This document shows positions 27,387 through 36,372 of a DNA stretch of 64,000 bases, piece by piece; within the stretch, counting starts at the first letter, position 1, and every line of letters starts with the position of its first letter. The stretch lies in assembly GCF_002906165.1 (NCBI RefSeq), contig NZ_PPCN01000003.1, forward strand, positions 124,001 to 188,000, in the 5' to 3' direction. The notes under the pieces are model-generated. The model had not been told where the DNA came from. It did no database searches and was given only the letters and a program-made list of their open reading frames with translations. The stretch comes from Roseibium marinum (lineage in GTDB: Bacteria > Pseudomonadota > Alphaproteobacteria > Rhizobiales > Stappiaceae). The position numbers and the translations under genes were made by a program.

Positions 27387-27413
27387 ACAAGACTTTCCAA
27401 GCAGCACCTCCCG

Positions 27414-27498
27414 CCCGCAGATCCGGTCACTCCTTCATTCCCGCGCAGACCCGGGAATGAAGGAAGCTGATCGAACCCGGGACAACCGGATCTGCGGG
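27414..27498 (+). promoter_or_regulatory. Nested inverted repeat between chvE and gguA
   Basis: The outer arms are CCCGCAGATCCGGT (27414-27427) and its exact complement ACCGGATCTGCGGG (27485-27498). An inner hairpin pairs CCTTCATTCCCG (27432-27443) with CGGGAATGAAGG (27452-27463). There is no T-run. A stable structure here would protect the 3' end of the chvE message and reduce read-through, giving excess binding protein over transporter. Confidence 0.75.
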
Positions 27499-27530
27499 TG
27501 GATTTTTTCGGAATTCGGAGATCGGGGTCC

Positions 27531-29045
27531 ATGGCACTCCTTTCCATGCAGAACATCAGCAAGACCTTTCCGGGCGTGAAAGCGCTGGATCGCGTCAATC
27601 TGGATGTTCAAAAGGGCGAGATCCACGCTGTCGTCGGCGAGAACGGCGCGGGAAAATCGACGCTCATGAAAATCCTGTCGGGGGTTTACGCCCACGGCGA
27701 TTATGACGGCGACATTCTGTTCGACGACAAGCCGGCTCGGTTTGCCGGCATTTCGGACAGCGAGAAACAGGGCATCATCATCATCCACCAGGAACTGGCC
27801 CTCGTGCCGCAGCTCTCCATCGCGGAGAACATCTTCCTGGGCAACGAATGCGCGTCGAACGGCGTGATCGACTGGCGCCGGACCAACCGGCGCACCGACG
27901 AACTCCTCGCCAAGGTCGGCCTTGTGGAGGCTCCAACGACCAAGGTCGACAATATCGGCGTCGGCAAGCAGCAGCTCGTCGAAATCGCCAAGGCGCTCTC
28001 CAAGGACGTCAAGCTGCTCATTCTGGACGAACCGACAGCCGCGCTGCAGGAAAACGACAGCCGCAAGCTGCTCGACCTGATGCTGGAACTGAAGGCGCAG
28101 GGTGTCACCTGCATCATCATCTCCCACAAGCTGAACGAGGTCCGTTACGTGGCCGACAGCGTGACGGTCATTCGCGACGGCATGACGGTCTCCAAGCTGG
28201 ACGCCAAGGCGGGTCTCAGCGAGAACGAGATCGTCCGCGACATGGTCGGCCGGGACATGACCCATCGCTTCCCGGATCACAAGCGCACACCCGGCAAGAT
28301 GCTTCTGGAGGTCGAGGACTGGAATGTCTGGCATCCCGAACACGCCGGGCGTCAGGTCATCCGCGACGCCTCCTTCAATGTGCGCGCGGGAGAAGTCGTC
28401 GGCATCGCTGGCCTGATGGGTTCCGGCCGGACCGAGCTTGCCATGTCGATCTTCGGCCGCTCCTACGGCCGCAACATTTCCGGCGCCGTCAGGCTCAATG
28501 GCAAGCCGGTGGATGTCAGCACCGTGGACAGGGCGATTGCCGCAGGGATTTCCTATGTGACGGAGGACCGCAAGGCGCTTGGGCTGGTGCTGGACGAAAC
28601 CATCCGGTTCAACACGACGCTTGCCAATCTGGACGGCGTTTCTTCCGGCTCCGTGCTGAACCGCAACGAGGAAACCAGGGTCGCGGAAAGATACCGCAAG
28701 GCGCTGGCGATCCGGACCCCGTCGGTGTTTCAGAAAACGGTCAATCTGTCGGGCGGAAACCAGCAAAAGGTGGTTCTGGCGAAATGGCTGTTCACCGCGC
28801 CGGAAGTCCTGATCCTGGACGAGCCGACGCGAGGCATCGATGTCGGTGCGAAATACGAAATCTATTCCATCATCAACGACCTCGCCGCCGAAGGGAAGGG
28901 CGTGGTCATGATCTCGTCGGAGATGCCGGAACTGCTCGGCATGTGCGACCGGATCTACGTCATGAATGAAGGGGCTCTTGTCGGCGAACTTGCCGTCGGC
29001 GATGCGAGCCAGGAGCGCATCATGTCGCTCATCGTCAACGAATGA
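27531..29045 (+). CDS. gguA: Sugar ABC transporter ATPase GguA (two ATPase domains)
   Basis: 504 residues with two fused nucleotide-binding domains of the RbsA/MglA type. The first has Walker [10 protein letters not shown], Walker [12 protein letters not shown]; the second has the degenerate P-loop GLMGSGRTE, signature [15 protein letters not shown] and Walker [14 protein letters not shown]. It energises import of the sugars bound by ChvE through GguB. The ATG at 27531 has GGAG upstream. gguB begins 13 bases after its stop. Confidence 0.95.
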   Translation: MALLSMQNISKTFPGVKALDRVNLDVQKGEIHAVVGENGAGKSTLMKILSGVYAHGDYDGDILFDDKPARFAGISDSEKQGIIIIHQELALVPQLSIAENIFLGNECASNGVIDWRRTNRRTDELLAKVGLVEAPTTKVDNIGVGKQQLVEIAKALSKDVKLLILDEPTAALQENDSRKLLDLMLELKAQGVTCIIISHKLNEVRYVADSVTVIRDGMTVSKLDAKAGLSENEIVRDMVGRDMTHRFPDHKRTPGKMLLEVEDWNVWHPEHAGRQVIRDASFNVRAGEVVGIAGLMGSGRTELAMSIFGRSYGRNISGAVRLNGKPVDVSTVDRAIAAGISYVTEDRKALGLVLDETIRFNTTLANLDGVSSGSVLNRNEETRVAERYRKALAIRTPSVFQKTVNLSGGNQQKVVLAKWLFTAPEVLILDEPTRGIDVGAKYEIYSIINDLAAEGKGVVMISSEMPELLGMCDRIYVMNEGALVGELAVGDASQERIMSLIVNE

Positions 29046-29058
29046 AAGAGTGAACTCA

Positions 29059-30303
29059 ATGGAAGTGGCTGAAAGCGACACCAAAGCGGCGCCGGACGTA
29101 AGGACCAAAGGCATCGGCGCGTATATTTCCGCGCATCTGCGGCAATACGGTCTGCTCTTCGCGCTGATCGCGGTGATGTTCTTCTTCCAGGTCGTCACCG
29201 ACGGCACGCTGCTGCGCGCGGTGAACGTCACCAACCTGCTGCTGCAGAATTCCTACATCATCATCATGGCGCTGGGCATGCTGGTCGTCATCGTCTCCGG
29301 CAATATCGACCTGTCCGTCGGGTCCGTGATGGGGTTCATCGGCGCCCTGGCCGCGGTGTTGATCGTCGAGCTCGACCAGCCGGTAATTCTTACGATCCTC
29401 ATTTGCCTGGTCGCGGGCGGTCTTATCGGCGCGGCCCAGGGCTATTGGGTCGCCTACTGGAAAATCCCGTCCTTCATCGTGACGCTCGCCGGCATGCTGG
29501 TGTTCCGCGGCCTGTCGCTGTTGCTTCTGGAAGGCCAGTCGGTCGGCCCGTTCCCCAAGGAGTTCCAGTTGATCGCAACCGGCTTCGTGCCGGATATCTT
29601 TCCGGCCGGTCTGGGGGAATGGCTCGCGGATTTGCTCGGCGCGCGCAAGGTGAATGTCCTGGCGCTGGCGACGGGAATTGCCGCCGCCGCGCTGGTTGTC
29701 TGGATCGGTCTGCGCCAGCGGGCCCAGAACAAGGCCTACGGCATCGAGGACGAGCCGAAAAGCTTCTTCATCGCCCGCACAACCATCATCGCCGCGGCGC
29801 TGATCTTTGTCATGTACAAGCTCTCCCTGTTCCGGGGGCTGCCGAATGTGCTGATCACCATGGGGGTCCTGACGGTGATCTATGCCTTCATCACCGAGAC
29901 CACCACAGTGGGCCGGCGGATCTATGCGCTTGGCGGCAACCAGAAGGCCGCCAAGCTGTCCGGCATCAAGACCGAGCGGCTCACCTTCCTGGCCTTCGCC
30001 AACATGGGCGTTCTGGCCGCCGCCGCCGGTCTTGTGTTCGCGGCCCGTCTCAACACCGCGACGCCAAAAGCCGGCTTCGCGCTTGAACTGGATGTGATCG
30101 CCGCGGTCTTCATCGGCGGGGCGTCCATGTCCGGCGGTGTCGGGACGATCATCGGCGCCGTGGTCGGGGCCTTCCTGATGGGCGTGCTCAACAACGGAAT
30201 GTCGATCATGGGCATCGGTATCGACTACCAGCAGATGATCAAGGGCCTGGTGCTGCTCGCCGCCGTGATTTTCGACGTCTACAACAAGAACAAGCAGGGA
30301 TAA
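29059..30303 (+). CDS. gguB: Sugar ABC transporter permease GguB
   Basis: 414 residues from the ATG at 29059; the frame is open further upstream only because it overlaps gguA. It is a CUT2 membrane protein with about ten hydrophobic segments and the family motif NIDLSVGSVMGFIGALAAVL near residue 90. An extended central stretch (about residues 170-260), as in XylH-like permeases, accounts for the greater length than RbsC types. It pairs with GguA and ChvE. gguC begins four bases after its stop. Confidence 0.95.
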   Translation: MEVAESDTKAAPDVRTKGIGAYISAHLRQYGLLFALIAVMFFFQVVTDGTLLRAVNVTNLLLQNSYIIIMALGMLVVIVSGNIDLSVGSVMGFIGALAAVLIVELDQPVILTILICLVAGGLIGAAQGYWVAYWKIPSFIVTLAGMLVFRGLSLLLLEGQSVGPFPKEFQLIATGFVPDIFPAGLGEWLADLLGARKVNVLALATGIAAAALVVWIGLRQRAQNKAYGIEDEPKSFFIARTTIIAAALIFVMYKLSLFRGLPNVLITMGVLTVIYAFITETTTVGRRIYALGGNQKAAKLSGIKTERLTFLAFANMGVLAAAAGLVFAARLNTATPKAGFALELDVIAAVFIGGASMSGGVGTIIGAVVGAFLMGVLNNGMSIMGIGIDYQQMIKGLVLLAAVIFDVYNKNKQG

Positions 30304-30307
30304 GAGG

Positions 30308-31309
30308 ATGCTGATTTCCCAAATACTGGATGAGCGCGGCAAGCTGGCTGTTGTCGTCCGCGATGGCAGCGAGGCCTGCATCCTGAAAGGTGCCGGATCG
30401 ACCTATGAGCTTGTCCGGGAGGCGATCGGCAAGGGTCAGAGCCTGGCGGAATGCATTCGCGGTCATGAGCTCGGCAAGGCGGTCGACCTGGAAAAGCTGG
30501 CGGAGGAAAAACGCCTCCTGCTGCCGATCACGCATCCAGATGCCGCCCACCTGCATCTGACCGGCACCGGTCTCACCCATCTTGGCTCCGCGGCGACGCG
30601 CGATGCCATGCACGCCAAGACCGGCACCGGGGAAGAGGATGCCAATGTCTCCGATTCCATGAAGATGTTCCGCATGGGGCTTGAAGGCGGACGGCCGGAA
30701 GGCGGCAGGGTCGGCGTGCAGCCGGAGTGGTTCTACAAGGGTAACGGCGCGTGTGCCGTCGCGCCCGGCGGCGATCTGGTCAGTCCGGGATTTTGCGAGG
30801 ACGGCGGCGAGGAACCGGAAATCGCCGGAATCTATTTCATCGCCGATGACGCTACGCCGTTCCGGGTCGGTTTCGCGCTCGCCAACGAGTTTTCCGACCA
30901 TGTGATGGAGCGGCGGAACTATCTCTATCTGGCGCATTCCAAGTTGCGCCCGGCGTCCTTCGGTCCCGAGCTTCTGGTCGGATCCCTGCCGGAAAGCGTC
31001 AACGGCACCAGCCGTATCCTCCGCGACGGCAAGGTCCTGTGGGAAAAGCCGTTCCTCTCGGGTGAGGCAAACATGTCCCACACTCTGGCAAATCTGGAAC
31101 ACCATCATTTCAAATATGGCGTCTTCCGCCAGCCGGGTGACATTCACGTTCACATGTTCGGCACGGCGACACTGTCCTTCGCCGACGGCATTTCCTGCCG
31201 GGACGGTGACGAGGTCGAAATTTCCGCGCCGGGCTTCGGCGTTCCGCTCAAGAACCGGCTGACCTTCCAGCCTGCGGAGACGGCGGCCACGCAAGTGAAA
31301 GTTCTTTAG
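30308..31309 (+). CDS. gguC: GguC family protein (FAH-like fold; AraD1-type)
   Basis: 333 residues, no signal peptide. GguC proteins follow gguAB in Agrobacterium and resemble the fumarylacetoacetate hydrolase superfamily; here the segment EPEIAGIYFIADDATPFRVG and the metal-site-like acidic residues fit. The gene lies four bases after gguB and three bases before L-arabinonate dehydratase, so it belongs to the same transcript as the arabinose-oxidising enzymes. Since several FAH-fold proteins act on 2-keto-3-deoxy sugar acids, it may supply the otherwise missing L-2-keto-3-deoxyarabinonate dehydratase step. That role is inferred. Confidence 0.88.
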   Translation: MLISQILDERGKLAVVVRDGSEACILKGAGSTYELVREAIGKGQSLAECIRGHELGKAVDLEKLAEEKRLLLPITHPDAAHLHLTGTGLTHLGSAATRDAMHAKTGTGEEDANVSDSMKMFRMGLEGGRPEGGRVGVQPEWFYKGNGACAVAPGGDLVSPGFCEDGGEEPEIAGIYFIADDATPFRVGFALANEFSDHVMERRNYLYLAHSKLRPASFGPELLVGSLPESVNGTSRILRDGKVLWEKPFLSGEANMSHTLANLEHHHFKYGVFRQPGDIHVHMFGTATLSFADGISCRDGDEVEISAPGFGVPLKNRLTFQPAETAATQVKVL

Positions 31310-31312
31310 ATC

Positions 31313-33055
31313 ATGAGCTTCAAACCGGCGAAATGGCCCCGCAAGCTGCGGTCGGCGGAATGGTTCGGCGGCACCAGCCGCGACCACATCTATCATCGCA
31401 GCTGGATGAAGAACCAGGGGCTTCCGGACGACCTGTTCGACGGCCGCCCGGTGATCGGCATCTGCAACACCTGGTCCCAGCTTACACCCTGCAACGCTCA
31501 TCTGAGGGATCTGGCCGAGCGGGTGAAACACGGAATTTACGAGGCGGGGGGATTTCCCGTCGAGTTTCCCGTCTTCTCGACCGGCGAAAGCACGCTGCGT
31601 CCCACGGCAATGATGTTCCGCAACCTCGCCAGCATGGACGTGGAGGAAGCCCTTCGCGGCACGCCGCTCGATGGCGTCGTGCTTCTGGTCGGCTGCGACA
31701 AGACAACCCCGTCGCTTCTCATGGGTGCCGCGTCCGTCGACCTGCCGGCCATCGTGGTCACTGGCGGTCCAATGCTCAACGGCTGGTTCCAGGGCGAGCG
31801 CGTCGGGTCGGGCACCCATCTGTGGAAATTCTCCGAGGCGGTCAAGGCCGGGGAAATGACTCAGGAGGAGTTCCTGGAGGCGGAAGCGGCCATGAGCCGG
31901 TCACCCGGCTCATGCAACACGATGGGCACGGCCTCCACCATGGCTTCCATGGCCGAAGCGCTCGGCATGGCGCTGTCCGGCAACGCGGCCATTCCCGCCG
32001 TCGACAGCCGCCGCCGCGTCATGGCGCATCTCTCCGGCCGCCGGATCGTCCAGATGGTCAAGGACGACCTCAAGCCGTCGGACATCCTGACCCGGCAGGC
32101 GTTTGAAAACGCCATCCGCACCAACGGCGCCATCGGCGGATCGACGAACGCCGTCATCCATCTGCTGGCGATTGCCGGCCGGGTGGGCGTGGATCTGTCG
32201 CTTGAGGACTGGGACAAGCTCGGCCGGGATGTTCCGACCGTCGTCAACCTGATGCCCTCCGGCAAGTACCTGATGGAGGAGTTTTTCTATGCCGGCGGAC
32301 TGCCGGTCGTGATCAAGCGCCTTGGCGAAGCGGGCATGCTCAACAAGGACGCCATCACCGTCGCCGGCGAGGCGATCTGGGATCAGGTAAAGAACGCCAG
32401 GAACTGGAACGAGGATGTCATTCTCCCCGTGGAGAAAGCTTTGACCCAGCAGGGCGGCATTGCCGTCCTGAAAGGCAACCTCGCTCCTCATGGAGCCGTT
32501 CTGAAACCCTCGGCGGCTTCGCCGCATCTGCTGCGGCATCGGGGCAGGGCGGTCGTCTTCGAGGATATCGACGACTACAAGGCCCGCATCGATGACGACG
32601 CGCTCGACATCGACGAGACCTGCATCATGGTCCTGAAGAACTGCGGACCCAAGGGCTATCCCGGCATGTCCGAGGTCGGCAACATGGGCCTGCCGCCGAA
32701 AGTGCTGAAAAAGGGCATCACCGATATGGTGCGGATCTCCGACGCGCGCATGTCCGGCACGGCCTATGGCACGGTCGTCCTGCACACTTCGCCGGAAGCG
32801 GCCGCCGGCGGCCCCCTGGCCGTGGTGCGCACGGGTGACATGATCGAGCTGGACGTTCCGAACAGGAAGCTCCATCTGGGGGTTTCACAAGAGGACCTTG
32901 CCCGCAGGCTTGACGAGTGGACACCGTCCCACCACGTACCCGACAGTGGATACGCACGCCTGTTCCACGATCATGTTCAAGGCGCCGACACCGGTGCCGA
33001 CTTCGACTTCCTGAAAGGATGCCGCGGGTCCGCGGTACCAAAGGACTCTCATTGA
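31313..33055 (+). CDS. L-arabinonate dehydratase (IlvD/Edd family)
   Basis: 580 residues, close in length to the characterised Rhizobium L-arabinonate dehydratase. The [2Fe-2S]/Mg site cysteines are in ICNTWSQLTPCNAH, LVGCDKTTP and PGSCNTMGTAST; the C-terminal swivelling domain contains NCGPKGYPGMSEVGNMG. It dehydrates L-arabinonate (possibly also D-fuconate or D-galactonate) to the 2-keto-3-deoxy acid. It lies within an operon after gguC and its stop overlaps the next start (TGATG). The sugar-acid subclass is supported by the neighbouring dehydrogenase and semialdehyde dehydrogenase. Confidence 0.92.
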   Translation: MSFKPAKWPRKLRSAEWFGGTSRDHIYHRSWMKNQGLPDDLFDGRPVIGICNTWSQLTPCNAHLRDLAERVKHGIYEAGGFPVEFPVFSTGESTLRPTAMMFRNLASMDVEEALRGTPLDGVVLLVGCDKTTPSLLMGAASVDLPAIVVTGGPMLNGWFQGERVGSGTHLWKFSEAVKAGEMTQEEFLEAEAAMSRSPGSCNTMGTASTMASMAEALGMALSGNAAIPAVDSRRRVMAHLSGRRIVQMVKDDLKPSDILTRQAFENAIRTNGAIGGSTNAVIHLLAIAGRVGVDLSLEDWDKLGRDVPTVVNLMPSGKYLMEEFFYAGGLPVVIKRLGEAGMLNKDAITVAGEAIWDQVKNARNWNEDVILPVEKALTQQGGIAVLKGNLAPHGAVLKPSAASPHLLRHRGRAVVFEDIDDYKARIDDDALDIDETCIMVLKNCGPKGYPGMSEVGNMGLPPKVLKKGITDMVRISDARMSGTAYGTVVLHTSPEAAAGGPLAVVRTGDMIELDVPNRKLHLGVSQEDLARRLDEWTPSHHVPDSGYARLFHDHVQGADTGADFDFLKGCRGSAVPKDSH

Positions 33056-33978
33056 TGGCTGAAAAACTGGCGCTGGTGGGCATCGGAAAGATTGCCCGCG
33101 ACCAGCATATCCCCGCGATCGGGGCAAACCCCGACTGGTCACTGGAAGCGGCTGTCAGCCGCCATGCCACAGTCGAGGGCATCGATCATTTCGAGACGCT
33201 GGACGCCCTGCTGGAAACCCGTCCGGACATCACCACAGTGTCGCTCGCAATCCCGCCGCAACCGCGCTTTGCCTATGCCGCGGCGGCGCTCAGGGCCGGC
33301 AGGAATGTCATGCTGGAAAAACCTCCGGGCCAGAGCCTTGCCGAGTGCTACGCGCTTGAAGCGCTGGCGAAGGAAAACGGCGTGACAATCTTCGCGACCT
33401 GGCATTCGCGCCATGCCGATTGCGTTCCGGATCTGAAGGCCTGGCTGGCGGAGCGGACCCTGAAGAAGCTCACGATAACCTGGAAGGAAGATGTCCGCCT
33501 CTGGCATCCGGGACAGGAATGGATCTGGGAGCCCGGCGGAATGGGTGTCTTCGATCCGGGCATCAACGCGCTCTCGATCCTGACGGAAATTCTGCCCCAT
33601 CCGGTGCACCTGTCCGGCGCGACGCTGGAGTTCCCGGAAAACCGCGACACGCCGATAGCCGCCCGGCTCGAATTCGCCGATCCCTCCGGTGCCCCGATGA
33701 CCGCCGATTTCGATTGGCGGCAGGAGGGTCCGCAGACCTGGAACATCGAAATCGACACGGATCGCGGCAGCGCCCGGCTGTCGCTTGGCGGCGAACGGCT
33801 GGAGATCGACGGAGCCCTTGTCAAACAGGGCGCAAATCATGAATATGCCAACCTCTATGCCCGCATGGCGGCCTTGGTAAAAGCTGGCGAAAGCGATATG
33901 GATCTCTCACCGATGATTCACGTCTGTGACGCCTTTTCCCTTGGAAAGCGGGTCGTCACCGCACCGTTCCACTATTGA
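33055..33978 (+). CDS. Galactose/L-arabinose 1-dehydrogenase (Gfo/Idh/MocA family)
   Basis: 307 residues, matching the short form represented by Azospirillum L-arabinose 1-dehydrogenase and D-galactose 1-dehydrogenase. An N-terminal Rossmann motif (LALVGIGKIARDQHIPAI) and the catalytic-type EKPPGQ motif (Lys94 region) are present, followed by WEPGGMGVFDPGINAL. It oxidises the aldose to its lactone with NAD(P)+. The start overlaps the dehydratase stop by one base, showing translational coupling. No lactonase gene is found nearby, so hydrolysis is either spontaneous or encoded elsewhere. Confidence 0.9.
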   Translation: MAEKLALVGIGKIARDQHIPAIGANPDWSLEAAVSRHATVEGIDHFETLDALLETRPDITTVSLAIPPQPRFAYAAAALRAGRNVMLEKPPGQSLAECYALEALAKENGVTIFATWHSRHADCVPDLKAWLAERTLKKLTITWKEDVRLWHPGQEWIWEPGGMGVFDPGINALSILTEILPHPVHLSGATLEFPENRDTPIAARLEFADPSGAPMTADFDWRQEGPQTWNIEIDTDRGSARLSLGGERLEIDGALVKQGANHEYANLYARMAALVKAGESDMDLSPMIHVCDAFSLGKRVVTAPFHY

Positions 33979-34005
33979 TACCCTATTGAAACCGGAAGGT
34001 TTATC

Positions 34006-35514
34006 ATGACTTTTATGCCGCACGGAAAGCAGCTTATCGCGGGCGAATGGGCCGCGAGCGAAAACACTTTCAGCTCCCAGCCGGCCCACGGCCAGTCCTT
34101 CGATTTCTCCTCCGGAACCGTCAAGGACGTCGATGCGGCCTGCAAGGCCGCGGAAGAAGCCTTCTGGAGTTACGGTTATTCCTCCAGCGAGGACCGGGCG
34201 AAGTTCCTGAATGCTATCGCCGATGAAATCGAGGCGCGCGCGGACGCGATCACGGCCATCGGCACATCGGAGACCGGTCTTCCCGAAGCCCGCCTTCAGG
34301 GCGAGCGCGGACGCACGAGCGGTCAGCTCCGTCTGTTCGCCAGCCATATCCTGAAAGGCGACTATCTGGACCTGCGTCACGACGGGGCGCTGCCGGACCG
34401 ACAGCCCCTGCCGCGTCCGGACCTGAAGCTGGTGCAGCGGCCGATCGGGCCTGTGGCCGTCTTCGGCGCGTCCAATTTCCCGCTTGCCTTTTCCACCGCC
34501 GGAGGCGACACCGCGTCGGCTCTGGCCGCCGGCTGCCCGGTCGTCGTCAGGGGCCATCCGGCTCATCCCGGAACCGGCGAAATCGTTGCCGAAGCCATTG
34601 CCGCCGCCGTGAAGTCCTGCGGACTGCATCCCGGCGTGTTCTCCTTCATCCAGGGCAACGGCTACGATGTCGGCCAGGCACTGGTCCAGCATCCGCTGAT
34701 CACGGCCGTCGGCTTTACCGGCTCGTTGCGCGGCGGACGTGCCCTGTTCGATCTGTGCGCCCAGCGTCCGGTGCCGATCCCGTTCTTCGGAGAACTTGGC
34801 TCGGTCAACCCGATGTTCGTTCTTCCCGTGGCCCTGGGGGCTCGCGGCGAGGCGGTCGCCAAGGGCTGGGCGGGTTCGCTGACCATGGGGGCAGGGCAGT
34901 TCTGCACCAATCCGGGCATCGTGCTTGTCCTCGAAGGACCGGATGCGGACGCGTTCGTCAACACGGCCAAGGACGCGCTTTCGCAAATCGGCGCGCAGAC
35001 CATGCTCACCGACGGCATCGCCGAGGCGTTCCGCTCCGGAAGCCGGAAGGTATCCGGCTCGACCGGTGTCCGCGAGCTGATCGGCACCTCCTGCGAAACC
35101 CGTGAAGCCGCGCCGTATCTCTTCGAGGTCAGCGGCGAAGCATGGCTGGCCGACGAGGAACTCGGCGAAGAGGTCTTCGGACCGCTTGGCATCGTCGTGC
35201 GCGTCAAGGACGAGGCGCAACTGCTGGAAATAGCACGGAGTCTGGTCGGTCAGCTCACCTGCACGCTGCAGATGGACGACGGCGACACGGACCTTGCCCG
35301 GCGCCTGTTGCCTATCCTGGAACGCAAGGCCGGCCGTGTCCTGGCCAACGGCTTCCCGACCGGCGTCGAAGTGGCCGATGCGATGGTTCACGGCGGACCC
35401 TATCCGGCGTCCACCAACTTCGGCGCGACTTCGGTCGGAACCCTCGCCATCCGCCGCTTCCTGCGCCCGGTCTGCTACCAGAACATCCCGGACGCGCTTT
35501 TGCCGGCGCGCTAA
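34006..35514 (+). CDS. Alpha-ketoglutarate semialdehyde dehydrogenase (ALDH family)
   Basis: 502 residues. Aldehyde dehydrogenase motifs are the cofactor segment GPVAVFGASNFPLAFSTAGG, the general-base Glu in PFFGELGSVNP, and the catalytic Cys in GAGQFCTNPG. This subtype, with GASNFPLAFS and the ELGSVNP version of the Glu motif, is the 2,5-dioxovalerate dehydrogenase class that ends non-phosphorylative pentose and hexarate pathways. Located last in the operon, it converts 2-oxoglutarate semialdehyde to 2-oxoglutarate, feeding the TCA cycle. AAGG precedes the ATG. Confidence 0.93.
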   Translation: MTFMPHGKQLIAGEWAASENTFSSQPAHGQSFDFSSGTVKDVDAACKAAEEAFWSYGYSSSEDRAKFLNAIADEIEARADAITAIGTSETGLPEARLQGERGRTSGQLRLFASHILKGDYLDLRHDGALPDRQPLPRPDLKLVQRPIGPVAVFGASNFPLAFSTAGGDTASALAAGCPVVVRGHPAHPGTGEIVAEAIAAAVKSCGLHPGVFSFIQGNGYDVGQALVQHPLITAVGFTGSLRGGRALFDLCAQRPVPIPFFGELGSVNPMFVLPVALGARGEAVAKGWAGSLTMGAGQFCTNPGIVLVLEGPDADAFVNTAKDALSQIGAQTMLTDGIAEAFRSGSRKVSGSTGVRELIGTSCETREAAPYLFEVSGEAWLADEELGEEVFGPLGIVVRVKDEAQLLEIARSLVGQLTCTLQMDDGDTDLARRLLPILERKAGRVLANGFPTGVEVADAMVHGGPYPASTNFGATSVGTLAIRRFLRPVCYQNIPDALLPAR

Positions 35515-35561
35515 CCGGGACAGAGCGGGCAGACGTTTTGGAGCCTGTTCCAAGAAGATAT

Positions 35562-35608
35562 CCTCATCCTGAGGAGGACCGTCATGTCCGCTTCAGGGTG
35601 AGGTTTTT
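35562..35608 (+). terminator. Intrinsic terminator of the arabinose operon
   Basis: CCTCA..CCTGA..GGAC pairs with GTCC..TTCAGG..TGAGG, an interrupted stem, followed by TTTTT at 35604-35608. It lies 48 bases after the semialdehyde dehydrogenase stop. The sequence resembles the CATCCTGAGGA-type palindromes common between rhizobial genes. Confidence 0.7.
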
Positions 35609-35652
35609 GAGTTTTGAAAGACATAAAAGATTTTTACCAGCGGCGGTAGATA

Positions 35653-36372
35653 TTACACGTTCAGCTCGATCTTCCGCCCGGCCAGGATGACCGCCTCCAT
35701 CGCGTCATAAGCGCCCTTCGCATCGCCCGCCTTGATCGCGGTGACAATCGCCCTGTGGCGTTCGACGAAGTCGTAGGTTTCCTGATCGTTGCGCTCGTTG
35801 GCCTCGGCAATGAACAGCGAATAAAGCGCGGCCTGTACAAGATCTCCAAGGGACTGCAGGAAGCGGTTGCCGGACAGTTTCAGGATCAGCTTGTGGAATT
35901 CCAGATCCGCGACCGCAACGGCGGCCCTGTCCTTGCCGGTCGCGAGATTGTCACAGAGCTTTGACAGGGCGGCGCATTCGGCATCCGACACCCGCCGGGC
36001 GGCCTGGCTGGCGGCGGCCGGTTCGAAAATCAGCCGGATCTCGAAGAGTTCTTCCAGGAACGGACGCTGGTTCTTGAGCGCGGCATGCCAGCGCAGCACG
36101 TCGGGATCGAACATGTTCCATTCCGAAGCCGGGCGCACATGGGTGCCCACCTTGGCCTTGGACTGGATCAGCCCCTTGGCGATGAGGGTTTTCTTCGCTT
36201 CACGCACGACGGTGCGCGACACGGCGAACATTTCCGAAATGTCCGGGTCCAGCGGGATCATCGTCTCCGGCGGATATTCGCCGGCAACGATGGCCCGGCC
36301 GATCTGTTCGACAACTTGATCGGTGTGATTGCCGGTCTGACTTCCCAATCCGCCGGTGGCGACGAATGTCAT
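35653..36372 (-). CDS. GntR/FadR-family transcriptional regulator
   Basis: 239 residues from the ATG at 36372, which overlaps the stop of the preceding permease (ATGA). The N-terminal winged helix has VVEQIGRAIVAGEYPPETMI and the recognition helix region MFAVSRTVVREAKKTLIAKG; the C-terminal FCD domain (about 95-235) contains the helical metal-site pattern with DLEFHKLILKLSGN and RHRAIVTAI. It is the last gene of the leftward ytf-like operon, so it probably controls uptake and possibly the convergent arabinose operon. The ligand is likely a sugar acid or metabolite; unknown. Confidence 0.9.
   Translation of the reverse strand: MTFVATGGLGSQTGNHTDQVVEQIGRAIVAGEYPPETMIPLDPDISEMFAVSRTVVREAKKTLIAKGLIQSKAKVGTHVRPASEWNMFDPDVLRWHAALKNQRPFLEELFEIRLIFEPAAASQAARRVSDAECAALSKLCDNLATGKDRAAVAVADLEFHKLILKLSGNRFLQSLGDLVQAALYSLFIAEANERNDQETYDFVERHRAIVTAIKAGDAKGAYDAMEAVILAGRKIELNV

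Noticed and set aside
27435-29234. Long minus-strand frame opposite gguA
   Set aside because: gguA has all ABC motifs on the plus strand; the antisense frame has no recognisable domain.
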